Origin: DATBLQ01 sp036555325
GTDB lineage: Bacteria > Pseudomonadota > Alphaproteobacteria > Rhizobiales > Aestuariivirgaceae
Assembly (NCBI GenBank): GCA_036555325.1
Contig: DATBLQ010000024.1
Span: forward strand, 1 to 31,515
DNA: 31,515 nucleotides
Direction of reading: 5' to 3'
Positions 7,042 to 14,913 of the stretch are shown here, piece after piece (position 1 is the first letter of the stretch; each line of letters starts with the position of its first letter). The notes below the pieces were generated by a model. The model ran no database searches. It saw only the letters and a program-made list of their open reading frames with translations, and was not told where the DNA came from. The position numbers were made by a program, and so were the translations under genes.

Positions 7042-8310
7042 TCATGAAGCTTTCGGCTTTAGCGCCAGCAGAGGAATTCCCACGACCAGAACGAGTCCGC
7101 CAACAACCCCGGCAAGGACGATGACGCCGAAACGATCGGTAAGGAAGCCGAGGCCGAAAAGCAGAGCTGAAGCGATGAACGTACTGACCATCACCTGCAC
7201 AGAGATGGTGGTCGCACGGTGGCTTCCTTCGATATAGCGGTTGGCGTAAGTGCTCACCAATGGCCTCAGTACGCCTTGCACAAAACCATAAACAAGCAAG
7301 AGGACGACGACCAATTTGTTGGCAAGGAGCCCCACGAGAAGAAGGCTCGCGCCAAGCAGCAGGATATTGACCCAGAAAGCGGCGCGCTCCCCCAGCCGCG
7401 ACGTGATTTTCTCGGAAGTTGCACCTCCCACGGCCTCGGTGACGAACATGATCGGCAAGATGTAGGCGAACTGCGTCACTGTGAAGCCTACCTGAATGAG
7501 ATATGGCTGATACAGGCTTTGAAATGTGTAACTGACGGCGAAAACCAGCGCCAACACGCCCGTGCTCCACAGCACGAAACGATTGCGCAAGGCCATTTCG
7601 ATTCCATTGCGTATTTGGATGACGTGCTTCTTCACGGATAGCGGCTGCGAGCTTACAGCTGTTGCAGCCTCGCGATAGAAGAGCATTGCAAGGAAACCTG
7701 TCGCAAAAGGAAGGGCAGAAACGACATAGGGAAGTCTGAAATCCTTTGAGAAAAGAAGGGGCCCGACGATGCCCGCGAGTGCTAAACCCCCTACCGAAAA
7801 CGAAAGGGCGCGGCCGGACACCTGATGAAATTGCTTCTCATCCTTGAGACTGTCGTAAATGAGCGCTTCGGAAGAGCCGGAGGTCAAGGAAAAGCCGATC
7901 GCCCAAAGGAAAAAGCTCAATAACAGTTGAAGGAAGTTCTGCGCACTGCTGGTAGCAATCGCCGCAACAACAAGCGTGGCGAGCCCTGCAAGAATGGTCT
8001 TTTTTCGTCCTACGAGATCGGCAAGCGCGCCGCTTGGGATCTCGAACAGGATGAACATGAGCATGTAAATGGCGTCCAAAGTGAAAATCTGCGCGAATGA
8101 AAGGCCAAGCTTCCTCTCGAACAGCACCGTTGTTCCGGTGGCTATGTAGAACCCCAAGAAGAAGCTGAAGGCGTAGTACAATAGGATATTGCGCGGTTGC
8201 GCCTTGGTTGGAGGAACGGGCTTGCGCCTATCGATTGGCTTCCGTGCCGGAGCCATCGGCCGTGGGCGATGTCTACACGATCCCTGCGATGGATGGGGAG
8301 ATGACCGCAT
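7042..8310 (-). CDS. MFS transporter
   Basis: The ATG at 8310 has GAGG upstream and gives 422 residues; a TTG start at 8334 is possible but less likely. A basic, Pro-rich N-terminal stretch of about 40 residues precedes the first membrane segment (ILLYYAFSFFLGFYI). The hallmark loop 2-3 motif of the major facilitator superfamily is clear: FEIPSGALADLVGRKKT. About 12 hydrophobic segments follow, with a charged central loop containing SSQPLSVKKHVIQIRNG. The Glu/Pro pair before the Gly-Ala-Leu-Ala-Asp motif is typical of drug and small-molecule efflux members. Substrate unknown. It is a single gene flanked by gaps. Confidence 0.88.
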   Translation of the reverse strand: MRSSPHPSQGSCRHRPRPMAPARKPIDRRKPVPPTKAQPRNILLYYAFSFFLGFYIATGTTVLFERKLGLSFAQIFTLDAIYMLMFILFEIPSGALADLVGRKKTILAGLATLVVAAIATSSAQNFLQLLLSFFLWAIGFSLTSGSSEALIYDSLKDEKQFHQVSGRALSFSVGGLALAGIVGPLLFSKDFRLPYVVSALPFATGFLAMLFYREAATAVSSQPLSVKKHVIQIRNGIEMALRNRFVLWSTGVLALVFAVSYTFQSLYQPYLIQVGFTVTQFAYILPIMFVTEAVGGATSEKITSRLGERAAFWVNILLLGASLLLVGLLANKLVVVLLLVYGFVQGVLRPLVSTYANRYIEGSHRATTISVQVMVSTFIASALLFGLGFLTDRFGVIVLAGVVGGLVLVVGIPLLALKPKAS

Positions 8311-8532
8311 GAAAACCTCAACCAAAGGGCTCAATCAAAAAGTACTGCGCGAGCCGATGCTGCCTCGGTGCGGCCGAATGTTGTCATGACCTCCTATCTC
8401 TACGGAAGCATTTTTAGCTGCGCGCCGGATTCGCTCATGCACCACGGGTCTTCGATCTGGCTGTAACGGTCGCCCCATTGGCAGCTTTGTGCTATTTGGC
8501 CCGAGAATGAGGTGTTTGTTGCGGTGAAAACG

Positions 8533-9081
8533 ATGAGAAACGAGCCACACTTGCCAACATCTCCATCCCTTTCGATTCGAGTGGCGACCCCGGATGATGC
8601 TTCGGAGGTCAGCGCGCTGCTTGAGGCAAGCTACACCAAGCAGTTGGCGGATGATTATCCGCCGGATGTACTTGCCAGGGCATTACCGCTGATGACGAAG
8701 GCAAATCCCCGACTTCTCGCCTCCGGCACTTACTATGTGGTCGAGGCGGACATTCACCTGGTCGGCTGTGGCGGCTGGTCGAAGGAAGCTCCAGGGTCCC
8801 ATAAGGTAACAGACGGCACAGGCCACATTCGCCATGTCGCTACTCATCCTGAATGGCTTCGCAAAGGTGTTGGCCGCACTCTCCTTTCACACTGCTGCAA
8901 CGAGGCGGCAATGGCGGGAATGAAGCACTTGGAATGCCATTCCACATTGTCGGCGGTGAATTTTTACGCGGTAACCGGTTTCACAATTGTGGGACCACTG
9001 GAAATGAAGCTGGCGCCGGAGATCTTCCTTCCGGGCGTGCTCTTGCGGCGAGACCTTCTCAAGGGTGAGGGATTGAGCTAG
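8533..9081 (+). CDS. GNAT family N-acetyltransferase
   Basis: The product is 182 residues from the ATG at 8533 (GGTGA at 8523-8527); an in-frame GTG at 8512 would add seven residues. The GNAT fold is evident: SIRVATPDDASEVSALLEASY at the start, a beta-strand YYVVEADIHLVGCGGW, and acetyl-CoA motif A in HIRHVATHPEWLRKGVGRTL, where Arg-Lys-Gly-Val-Gly-Arg wraps the pyrophosphate. Motif B is FYAVTGFTIVG. These enzymes transfer acetyl from acetyl-CoA to an amine; the acceptor is not predictable here. It ends 61 bases before the SDR gene and could be co-transcribed with it. Confidence 0.88.
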   Translation: MRNEPHLPTSPSLSIRVATPDDASEVSALLEASYTKQLADDYPPDVLARALPLMTKANPRLLASGTYYVVEADIHLVGCGGWSKEAPGSHKVTDGTGHIRHVATHPEWLRKGVGRTLLSHCCNEAAMAGMKHLECHSTLSAVNFYAVTGFTIVGPLEMKLAPEIFLPGVLLRRDLLKGEGLS

Positions 9082-9142
9082 CTGGATTGTCGGGGCCACC
9101 ATTCAGCCTCAAACTACACCCACCGGACGCAAGGACTAGGTC

Positions 9143-9844
9143 ATGGGCAAGAAAGTCGCAATTGTAACGGCAGGGGGTAGCGGCATGGGAGCTGCAGCCG
9201 CGCGCAGGTTGGCGGCTGACGGTCTCCATGTGGCGATCCTGTCTTCCTCGGGCAAAGGAGAAGCGCTTGCGAAAGAGCTGGGTGGTATCGGTGTCACCGG
9301 CTCCAACCAGGTGAACGCGGACATACAGCGGCTCGTCGATGCCGTCGTGAAAAGGTGGGGACAAATCCACGTCCTCGTCAACAGCGCCGGTCATGGCCCC
9401 AGGGCGCCTATTCTCGAACTCAGCGACGAGGATTGGCGAATGGGTCTAGAGGTCTATTTTCTCAGCGCCATCCGCCCCATTCGCCTCGTCACGCCTGTCA
9501 TGCAGCGGCAGAAATCGGGGGTCATCATCAACATCTCAACTGCCTGGGCGTTCGAACCGTCCGAGATGTTCCCGGTGTCAGCCGTGTGCAGGGCTGGGCT
9601 TGCATCATTCACGAAGATTTTCGCCGACAAGTACGCAGCCGACAACATTCGCATCAACAACATTCTTCCTGGGTGGGTCGATAGCCTCCCTGCTACAGAG
9701 GAGCGCCGCCAAAGCGTGCCGCTCAAGCGCTATGGCACGGTGGAGGAAATTGCTGGCACCGTCAGCTTCCTTGCCTCCGAGGAGGCGGGCTACATTACCG
9801 GACAGAACATCCGGGTGGATGGCGGTATGACGCGATCAATATAG
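9143..9844 (+). CDS. SDR family protein with substituted catalytic Tyr and Lys
   Basis: This 233-residue protein has the short-chain dehydrogenase fold. The nucleotide-binding GGSGMG motif is at 11-16, NSAGHG (80-85) stands for the usual Asn-Asn-Ala-Gly, and the C-terminal GYITGQNIRVDGGMTRS is the family end. The catalytic Tyr-x-x-x-Lys should fall at 146-150, where the sequence is SAVCR: Ser for Tyr and Arg for Lys. Thr133 sits near the catalytic Ser position. The acidic residue that often follows strand 2 is absent (SSSGKG), suggesting NADP(H). A related subgroup with the same substitutions exists in my recollection of rhizobial and pseudomonad proteins, so this looks like a conserved variant and not a fresh mutation. 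Activity as an ordinary oxidoreductase is doubtful. Confidence 0.85.
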   Translation: MGKKVAIVTAGGSGMGAAAARRLAADGLHVAILSSSGKGEALAKELGGIGVTGSNQVNADIQRLVDAVVKRWGQIHVLVNSAGHGPRAPILELSDEDWRMGLEVYFLSAIRPIRLVTPVMQRQKSGVIINISTAWAFEPSEMFPVSAVCRAGLASFTKIFADKYAADNIRINNILPGWVDSLPATEERRQSVPLKRYGTVEEIAGTVSFLASEEAGYITGQNIRVDGGMTRSI

Positions 9845-9873
9845 GGTGTGTCCGCTGGCCATAGATCCGCCTC

Positions 9874-9900
9874 GGAAACCTGGCACCCTTCTGATGCGTT
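9874..9900 (+). promoter_or_regulatory. Candidate EcfG-like promoter (GAAAC variant)
   Basis: GGAAAC (9874-9879) is followed after 17 bases by CGTT (9897-9900), 28 bases before the start codon of the 47-residue ORF. The -10 CGTT matches the EcfG consensus; the -35 differs from GGAAC at one base. Confidence 0.35.
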
Positions 9901-9928
9901 GATACCACTGAAGAAAGGAGTTATCGCG

Positions 9929-10072
9929 ATGTGCCACGGCTATGAGATGAAGTGGTGGAAGTCTGAAAGCGCGGCCAAGCAACACATCAAGGAAGCGTCT
10001 CAGGCAGATGAGAAGGCCAAGGTCGTTTCCGAGCCGAAAGTCGAGGAGAAGGAGCTTATTCCAGCGGAATAG
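9929..10072 (+). CDS. Small charged protein of unknown function (47 aa)
   Basis: AAAGGAG (9914-9920) lies 8 bases before the ATG at 9929, which fixes the start; the longer frame from 9848 overlaps the intergenic promoter region. The product begins MCHGYEMKWWKSES and becomes a run of Glu, Lys and Ala ending in ELIPAE. It has no signal peptide. The Cys-His-x-Tyr start and the Trp pair are the only distinctive residues. Function unknown. Small proteins with this type of start are often seen in rhizobial stress regulons, and the upstream EcfG-like site fits that, but this is inference. Confidence 0.65.
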   Translation: MCHGYEMKWWKSESAAKQHIKEASQADEKAKVVSEPKVEEKELIPAE

Positions 10073-10090
10073 CGGCCAACTTAGCCGCTA
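10070..10090. terminator. Stem-loop spanning both stop codons of convergent genes
   Basis: TAGCGGC (10070-10076) pairs perfectly with GCCGCTA (10084-10090) around a 7-base loop. The plus-strand stop TAG and the minus-strand stop TAA both lie within the structure. No T-run follows, so termination would need the stem alone or Rho. Confidence 0.4.
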
Positions 10091-10245
10091 AGGCTCGATT
10101 CGACAGTAGTAAAGACGCCTTCTAGGGCCGATCCGACATTGACCACAATTATGGCAATGGCAATGCCGATGCCACCGGCAATCAGTGCATACTCGATGGC
10201 GGTGACCGCGGAGTCGTCCTTCATCAACGAACGGATCATCTTCAT
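10081..10245 (-). CDS. Flp/Fap-type pilin, orphan
   Basis: The product is 54 residues from the ATG (complement of 10243-10245), preceded by AAGGAG. It reads MKMIRSLMKDDSAVTAIEYAL and then a long Gly/Ala/Ile-rich hydrophobic segment, ending in a short polar tail. The TAIEYALIA stretch with its invariant Glu and Tyr is the signature of Flp pilins, which form the tad pilus. The usual prepilin cleavage site is Gly before Ala-Thr-Ala; here the sequence is Ser-Ala-Val-Thr-Ala, so the expected -1 Gly is Ala. No cpa/tad genes are in the window, so it would depend on a tad locus elsewhere. Confidence 0.9.
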   Translation of the reverse strand: MKMIRSLMKDDSAVTAIEYALIAGGIGIAIAIIVVNVGSALEGVFTTVESSLSG

Positions 10246-10499
10246 GAGGTTCTCCTTATCATCACAGGTCCGAGCCGCGTGATCAGGTACGACGGACATT
10301 GGCATGGGGCTCATTCGCAAACCGAAATTTTCTTGGCTCAAGATTCTCTTCGATCAGGTGTACGACCTCATCTTCCTCTGCGAGGTCCGGGAGACCTGGA
10401 TGCTGCGCATAATTTTCTCTCCCACGCAGCACACCACCAGAAAAACTTTACGTTCGGCTGACTTCGAATACTCAATAATTATTCAAATTTTATGGACCG

Positions 10500-10781
10500 C
10501 TATGTTGTTGGATTTGGGTCGGTTTTTACACTATCTCCCTCGTCCATCAACTCGCCAATATCGGCATCTGCCACAGCTACTTGCGCGTCGCACATGCACT
10601 TCACCAGGTCCTGACCACTGGCCTGTTCCAAATCGGCCTTGGTAATTCCTTGTTGCTTGGCGTCTTCCAAGCAACGTTTTGCCAACCGCTTTGCCTGGAT
10701 ATTGTCCGGAGAATGGGAGAGGGAATGCACATTCTCAACTACCCAGTTCTCGAGAAAGGCGCTGGCCTGCTCAATGCTCAT
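10500..10781 (-). CDS. Small protein, possibly DUF768-like (93 aa)
   Basis: The ATG (complement of 10779-10781) has GGAGGG 5-6 bases upstream. The 93-residue protein starts MSIEQASAFLENWVVENV, then a helical part with AKRLAKRCLEDAKQQGI and LVKCMCDAQVAVADADIG, ending acidic and polar. The opening Phe-Leu-x-x-Trp-x-x-x-Asn-Val pattern and the central helix resemble DUF768, a family of small proteins found mainly in Mesorhizobium. The match is by pattern only. Three Cys are present. No signal peptide. Function unknown. Confidence 0.65.
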   Translation of the reverse strand: MSIEQASAFLENWVVENVHSLSHSPDNIQAKRLAKRCLEDAKQQGITKADLEQASGQDLVKCMCDAQVAVADADIGELMDEGDSVKTDPNPTT

Positions 10782-10932
10782 TGATCCCTCCGTTCCGCCG
10801 GCCCACACATAAATCTGTACCTGCCGGTGCAAACAGTCAACGACTAGGATTGGAGCGCTTCGGACTATCGATCTCGATCATTGCCCACTCAGGTATCGCC
10901 GATTGACCCAACCCTGCCGCCCCGTGACGCCC

Positions 10933-10957
10933 AACTTGAAATTTCCCGCAAGGTTCC
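10933..10957 (-). promoter_or_regulatory. Candidate EcfG/RpoE2-type promoter (GGAAC-N16-AGTT)
   Basis: The minus strand has GGAAC (10953-10957), 16 bases, then AGTT (10933-10936), fitting GGAAC-N18-TT. It points to the DUF768-like gene with a leader of about 145 bases, which is long. Confidence 0.3.
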
Positions 10958-11036
10958 AAGGAGATTGGCCGCAGATCACATGCTGCAAGTCAATAATTTT
11001 GCTGACGCTACGGATCGATCTCGCGCAAAGCTAAAG

Positions 11037-11279
11037 TCAAGCTCGCTTTTTGACCACCACCGGCATCAACAGATCGCCCCAGCAACCTTCATGTGCATGA
11101 TGCCGAGCGACTCGCCTGAGCTCCACAGAGAGCCCGGTTTCAACCGCAAGTGCAATGGACCGATTCAGCCGGTGCAAGTCATTTGCGACAACCGTAAACG
11201 CAGCTTTCTGGGATTCGCTCATATCCTCAGTTTGCGCCTCGGCGCGTTGTTTCACAGGTATCTGCTGCATTTCCATCAT
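11037..11279 (-). CDS. Small protein directly downstream of aceA (80 aa)
   Basis: The frame opens one base after the isocitrate lyase stop codon, with Met codons at residues 1, 2 and 4 of MMEMQQIPVKQRAE. The third Met has AGG 9 bases upstream within the previous codons. The 80-residue product is helical in the middle (SQKAAFTVVANDLHRLNRSI), with His-rich VARHHAHEG and a basic end PVVVKKRA. No signal peptide or membrane segment. The tight spacing argues for co-translation with aceA. Function unknown; a role in glyoxylate-shunt control is only a guess. Confidence 0.6.
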   Translation of the reverse strand: MMEMQQIPVKQRAEAQTEDMSESQKAAFTVVANDLHRLNRSIALAVETGLSVELRRVARHHAHEGCWGDLLMPVVVKKRA

Positions 11280-11280
11280 C

Positions 11281-12558
11281 CTAGGCTGGTTCAAATTGAA
11301 GAGTCTCGGTCGACTCCTGCATTGCGACAGTTGACGATTGCCCGCCCGCAATCACCGTCGAGACGTCGTCGAAATAGCCGGTTCCCACTTCGCGCTGGTG
11401 CCGTGTCGCGGTATAGCCGTGTTGTTCTGCTGCGAATTCGGCCTGCTGAAGCTCGGAATAGGCCGCCATATGATCGCGCCTGTAGTTGAAAGCGAGCTCG
11501 AACATTCCAAAACTTAATTGATGGAATCCAGCAAGGGTCACGAACTGGAATTTGTAACCCATCGCTGCGAGTTCCCTCTGAAAGTTCGCAACTGTCGCCT
11601 TGTCTAGTTTCTTCTTCCAATTGAATGAAGGAGAACAGTTGTAGGCCAGCATCTTGTTTGGATGTGTTTTTCTCACCCCTTCGGCGAAGCGCCGCGCCTG
11701 CCCGAGGTCTGGCGTGGATGTCTCGCACCAAACCAGATCGGCATAGGGAGCATATGCCACGGCTCTCGCAATGCAGGGATCAAGCCCATTGCGCACATGG
11801 TAAAACCCTTCGGCCGTGCGCGATGCCGGCAGCACGAACGGCTTATCCCGTTCATCAATATCGGAGGTGATCAGCTTTGCTGCTTCGGCGTCTGTCCGTG
11901 CAATGATTATTGTCGGGACGCCCATAATGTCCGCAGCAAGGCGTGCGGCGATAAGATTGCGGATCTGCGCAGATGTCGGGATCAGAACCTTTCCGCCCAT
12001 ATGCCCGCATTTCTTTTCGGACGCCAGCTGATCCTCGAAATGCACGCCGGCAGCGCCTGCTTCGATATATGCCTTTGTAATCTCAAACGAATTGAGTGGG
12101 CCGCCGAACCCTGCCTCGGCGTCCGCAACGATGGGAGCAAACCACGTTTCGAGTGAAATCTTCCCTTCCGAAGATTCGATCTGATCGGCACGCTGAAGCG
12201 CGCGATTGATCCTGCGGGCGAGCTCAGGCCCCGAATTGGAAGGATAAAGAGACCGATCAGGATATGTGGCGCCTGCTCCATTGGCGTCGGCTGCCACCTG
12301 CCAACCCGAAAGATAGATTGCCTCGAGGCCGGCGCGCACCATCTGTACGGCCTGATTTCCCGTCAGCGCGCCCAATGCGGCCACAAATGGTCTGTCTGCA
12401 AGGAGCCGCCAAAGTCTTTCGGCACCCTTCTCTGCGAAAGTATGACGAACAGTCATCGATCCGCGGAGACGCTTAACGTCGGACGCCTTGTAGGGTCGCG
12501 CTATGTCCTTGAACCGATCGGAAGGGGCGCTCGGGATGAGCTCCGCAAACGAATCCAT
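11281..12558 (-). CDS. aceA: Isocitrate lyase
   Basis: The product is 425 residues from the ATG at 12558 (a GTG at 12573 would add five). It cleaves isocitrate to glyoxylate and succinate, the first step of the glyoxylate shunt used on acetate and fatty acids. The catalytic signature KKCGHMGGK is at about 182-190, with nucleophile Cys184. Other family segments are visible: YLSGWQVAADAN near 82-93, the metal-binding DAEAGFGG at 146-153, HFEDQLASEKK, IIARTDAEAA and YNCSPSFNWKK. The length and the lack of the large eukaryotic insert fit the proteobacterial type. Malate synthase is not in the window. No regulator gene is adjacent; a small ORF follows with one base between. Confidence 0.97.
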   Translation of the reverse strand: MDSFAELIPSAPSDRFKDIARPYKASDVKRLRGSMTVRHTFAEKGAERLWRLLADRPFVAALGALTGNQAVQMVRAGLEAIYLSGWQVAADANGAGATYPDRSLYPSNSGPELARRINRALQRADQIESSEGKISLETWFAPIVADAEAGFGGPLNSFEITKAYIEAGAAGVHFEDQLASEKKCGHMGGKVLIPTSAQIRNLIAARLAADIMGVPTIIIARTDAEAAKLITSDIDERDKPFVLPASRTAEGFYHVRNGLDPCIARAVAYAPYADLVWCETSTPDLGQARRFAEGVRKTHPNKMLAYNCSPSFNWKKKLDKATVANFQRELAAMGYKFQFVTLAGFHQLSFGMFELAFNYRRDHMAAYSELQQAEFAAEQHGYTATRHQREVGTGYFDDVSTVIAGGQSSTVAMQESTETLQFEPA

Positions 12559-12699
12559 AGATGATTTCCGCACACAATTAGTGCACGTCGGAGATTTGCA
12601 CTGGCGTTGCGGAAATGCGAGCTATGTCGAGGCAAGCGGTTAACTAGGAAGACTAATGGGAGTGGTGAATTCCGGCCGCGGGTAGAAGGATTTAGGACG

Positions 12700-13275
12700 T
12701 TAACTGCTCAGAATTTTCTCAATTCGGCGATCGGGAATGAACCACATCAACGCAACAAATCCGTAGATAACGCAGGATATCCAAGGCTTAAAGAAGGCCA
12801 GGCCGATGGCAGCGATGTAGAGAACCGGAGATATCTTCCCTTTGACGTCGTTGCCAATAGCCTTGGCCAAAACGGAGCTGAGGCCCTCGCTTTTGATGAT
12901 CGCAAGCTGAAGAACATAATAAGCAACTGCAGGCAAAAGGAGCGCAGCTCCGTAGACGGCCGTCGGGAGCTTGGCGAAATTGTTTTCCCCCATCCAACCG
13001 GTGGCAAAAGGAATAAGAGACAGCCAGAAAAGCAAATGCGTGTTCGCCCACAGGATACTGCCGTTTACGTGCTTGAATGTGTGCAGAAGATGGTGGTGGT
13101 TGTTCCAATAGATTGCGATATAAGCGAAACTCAAAACGTAACTCAGGAAAACGGGCCATAGTTTTGCAAGTGCCGACCAGTCATCCCCATGCGGCACCTT
13201 CAACTCGAGCACCATGATTGTAATGATGATTGCGATAACGCCATCACTGAATGCAGCTAGCCGTTCCTTAGACAC
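12700..13275 (-). CDS. TMEM175 family (DUF1211) potassium-channel-like membrane protein
   Basis: This 191-residue protein starts at a GTG. The family signature is at the N-terminus: RLAAFSDGVIAIIITIMVLEL at about 5-25, which is the first pore helix motif (Arg-x-x-x-Phe-Ser-Asp-Gly-Val-x-Ala-Ile). About six hydrophobic helices follow, including YVLSFAYIAIYWNNHHHLLH and LFWLSLIPFATGW. Bacterial TMEM175 proteins form tetrameric potassium-permeable channels without the usual selectivity-filter sequence. The His cluster WNNHHHLLH after helix 2 is a usual family feature. Monocistronic or read with aceA, 141 bases downstream. Confidence 0.93.
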   Translation of the reverse strand: MSKERLAAFSDGVIAIIITIMVLELKVPHGDDWSALAKLWPVFLSYVLSFAYIAIYWNNHHHLLHTFKHVNGSILWANTHLLFWLSLIPFATGWMGENNFAKLPTAVYGAALLLPAVAYYVLQLAIIKSEGLSSVLAKAIGNDVKGKISPVLYIAAIGLAFFKPWISCVIYGFVALMWFIPDRRIEKILSS

Positions 13276-13317
13276 CGGGTTGTCTCATCTCTCTTGTCAA
13301 AAAAGGGTGAGAAAAAA

Positions 13318-14169
13318 CTAAACTCTCGATCCCACCTCGAAAATGGCATCCTCGTAGCCTGCAGACACTCGACACGTGGGTTTGAACTGCCGCTTCGCGT
13401 TTTCCAGCAGTTGATCGAGCATGTCGTCGTCGTGGGCTGGGTCATGGTGAAAGGGCACAAACTCCTTCGCACCCACCTGGGCGGCAAATTCGAAAGCGTG
13501 ACGATAGGTGCTGTGCCCCCAACCGACGCGCAGTTGGTATTCCTCGTCCGTATACTGCGCATCGTGAATGAGCAAGTCAGCGTGAGTAGCGAGGTCGAAG
13601 CCAGAGATCCACTCAGACCCCAACCACCGACCTTCTCGCAGGGCAAGGGCTGGCTCATGGTCGGGCAAGTAGACCGCCGTGCCGTCCTTTCCCTCGATGC
13701 GGTAGCCAACAGTTGGTCCTGGATGACAGACAAGAGATGTCTTGATGTGCAGCGAGCCGACTTGGAATGGGTCGCACGGAACAGGATGGCACGTCAGGCG
13801 AGGCAAATCACGGAGGTGGACGGGGAACAGCGGCGGGGAGAGATATCGCGATAAACGGGCCTCCAGCGAGAGTGTGCTGCTGGCCGGACCCCAGATATGG
13901 GTATCGATCGCCGGATCGTAGAGCGGGCCGAAGAAACCCAGGCCCTGAATGTGATCCATGTGAAGATGAGTGAGAAGGATGTCGATTCGACGGGTATCAG
14001 GTTGAATTTGTTTTCCCAGTCGGCAGATGCCGGTGCCGGCGTCGAGAACGAGCAACGTTCCATCGTCTTCGCGTACCTCTACGGTCGAGGTGTTCCCCCC
14101 GTAGCGCACCGTATCGGCCCCCGAAACCGCCACTGATCCTCGAGTGCCGAAGAGTCGCAGGCGCATCAT
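13318..14169 (-). CDS. MBL-fold metal-dependent hydrolase
   Basis: This 283-residue protein belongs to the metallo-beta-lactamase superfamily, in the PhnP/RNase Z-like branch. It begins MMRLRLFGTRGSVAVSG, has RYGGNTSTVEV at 22-32 and LDAGTG at 42-47, and the metal-binding THLHMDHIQG at 67-76. Later metal ligands are likely in VCHPGP, YLPDHEPA, LIHDAQYTDEE and VPFHHDPAHDDD. These enzymes hydrolyse phosphodiester or related bonds with two bound metals. Substrate not predictable. The start overlaps the stop of the PAS gene by four bases (ATGA), so the two are translationally coupled and probably act together. Confidence 0.9.
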   Translation of the reverse strand: MMRLRLFGTRGSVAVSGADTVRYGGNTSTVEVREDDGTLLVLDAGTGICRLGKQIQPDTRRIDILLTHLHMDHIQGLGFFGPLYDPAIDTHIWGPASSTLSLEARLSRYLSPPLFPVHLRDLPRLTCHPVPCDPFQVGSLHIKTSLVCHPGPTVGYRIEGKDGTAVYLPDHEPALALREGRWLGSEWISGFDLATHADLLIHDAQYTDEEYQLRVGWGHSTYRHAFEFAAQVGAKEFVPFHHDPAHDDDMLDQLLENAKRQFKPTCRVSAGYEDAIFEVGSRV

Positions 14170-14555
14170 TCTGGCAGTTCCCAGAATAGAGCTGCCCCAC
14201 CCAGAAACTCACCTTGAAGGCCAACAATCGGAATGGACGCAACCTCAATGTGACGCGAAACTCCATCCAGGCCGCGAATGAACAGCCGTCGATACGCGGG
14301 TCGCCGCTCGGTGAGCGTAATCCTGAGCGGAACTTGCTCGGGGGAAATTGGCTGTCCGTCTTCATCGAGCGGAGTGAACACAGACGACCATTCTTCTGCC
14401 GGCATGGCACCGGTTTCTTCGAAGCGGCGTCCTAGAACCGCTTCGGCCGGCTCGTTGTAGAAGAGCAGGTTGCCTTTTGGATCGACGAGAAACAGGGGGA
14501 CACTCAGGTATCCAGCAAGTTGTCGCATCAAGATGATCTGAATAGGCTGGCTCAT
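14166..14555 (-). CDS. Single PAS-domain protein
   Basis: The product is 129 residues from the ATG at 14555 (GGGGTG upstream); a GTG two codons earlier is possible. The whole protein is one PAS domain: LAGYLSVPLFLVDPKGNLLFYN, then EAVLGRRFEETG, and a C-terminal sheet with RHIEVASIPIVGLQGEFLGGAALFWEL. PAS domains sense small ligands, redox state or light and pass the signal to an output domain. No output domain is attached here. The four-base overlap with the downstream MBL hydrolase suggests that this protein senses and the hydrolase responds, which is inference. Confidence 0.85.
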   Translation of the reverse strand: MSQPIQIILMRQLAGYLSVPLFLVDPKGNLLFYNEPAEAVLGRRFEETGAMPAEEWSSVFTPLDEDGQPISPEQVPLRITLTERRPAYRRLFIRGLDGVSRHIEVASIPIVGLQGEFLGGAALFWELPE

Positions 14556-14627
14556 CGTCACCCCGCAGAACGTTGGGCGATTTTGAACCGCACCGCAAGG
14601 GTCTACCGGAGTGGCTGGATCTGGCGG

Positions 14628-14828
14628 CTATCGATTGATGAACCAGAGCACGACGCTAAGTACCAGACTGATGATAAGCGAGGTAGCCAGCGGCAAATAC
14701 AGCCGGAAATTTTCCCGTTCGATGACGATATCGCCGGGCAGGCGCCCTAGCCCCAACCTGGCCAGCAACGGCCACACCAAGCCCAGAACAACCAGACCCA
14801 ATCCAAAGAAAATGAGCCAGCGGGACAT
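14628..14828 (-). CDS. DUF2905 small membrane protein
   Basis: The 66-residue product has two hydrophobic helices (WLIFFGLGLVVLGLVWPLL and LATSLIISLVLSVVLWFI) around the family hallmark LGRLPGDIVIERENFRLYLPL. DUF2905 proteins are short inner-membrane proteins of unknown function. The start at MSRWL was preferred to an upstream in-frame ATG at 14849 because family members normally begin just before the first helix. It is separated from the PAS gene by 72 bases and could be its upstream partner in transcription. Confidence 0.9.
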   Translation of the reverse strand: MSRWLIFFGLGLVVLGLVWPLLARLGLGRLPGDIVIERENFRLYLPLATSLIISLVLSVVLWFINR

Positions 14829-14913
14829 CGGCCAAAGCCTGCTTCGCAAACATCGCTCCCTGACTTACAACTGTCTCGGTTCGCAGCCGTTCCGACAGCC
14901 CTTCTGAGCCTCA

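Noticed and set aside
12573..12620. TTTGCA-like words upstream of aceA resembling the sites before the L,D-transpeptidase
   Set aside because: Only one half-site fits and the partner is degenerate, so no operator can be claimed.
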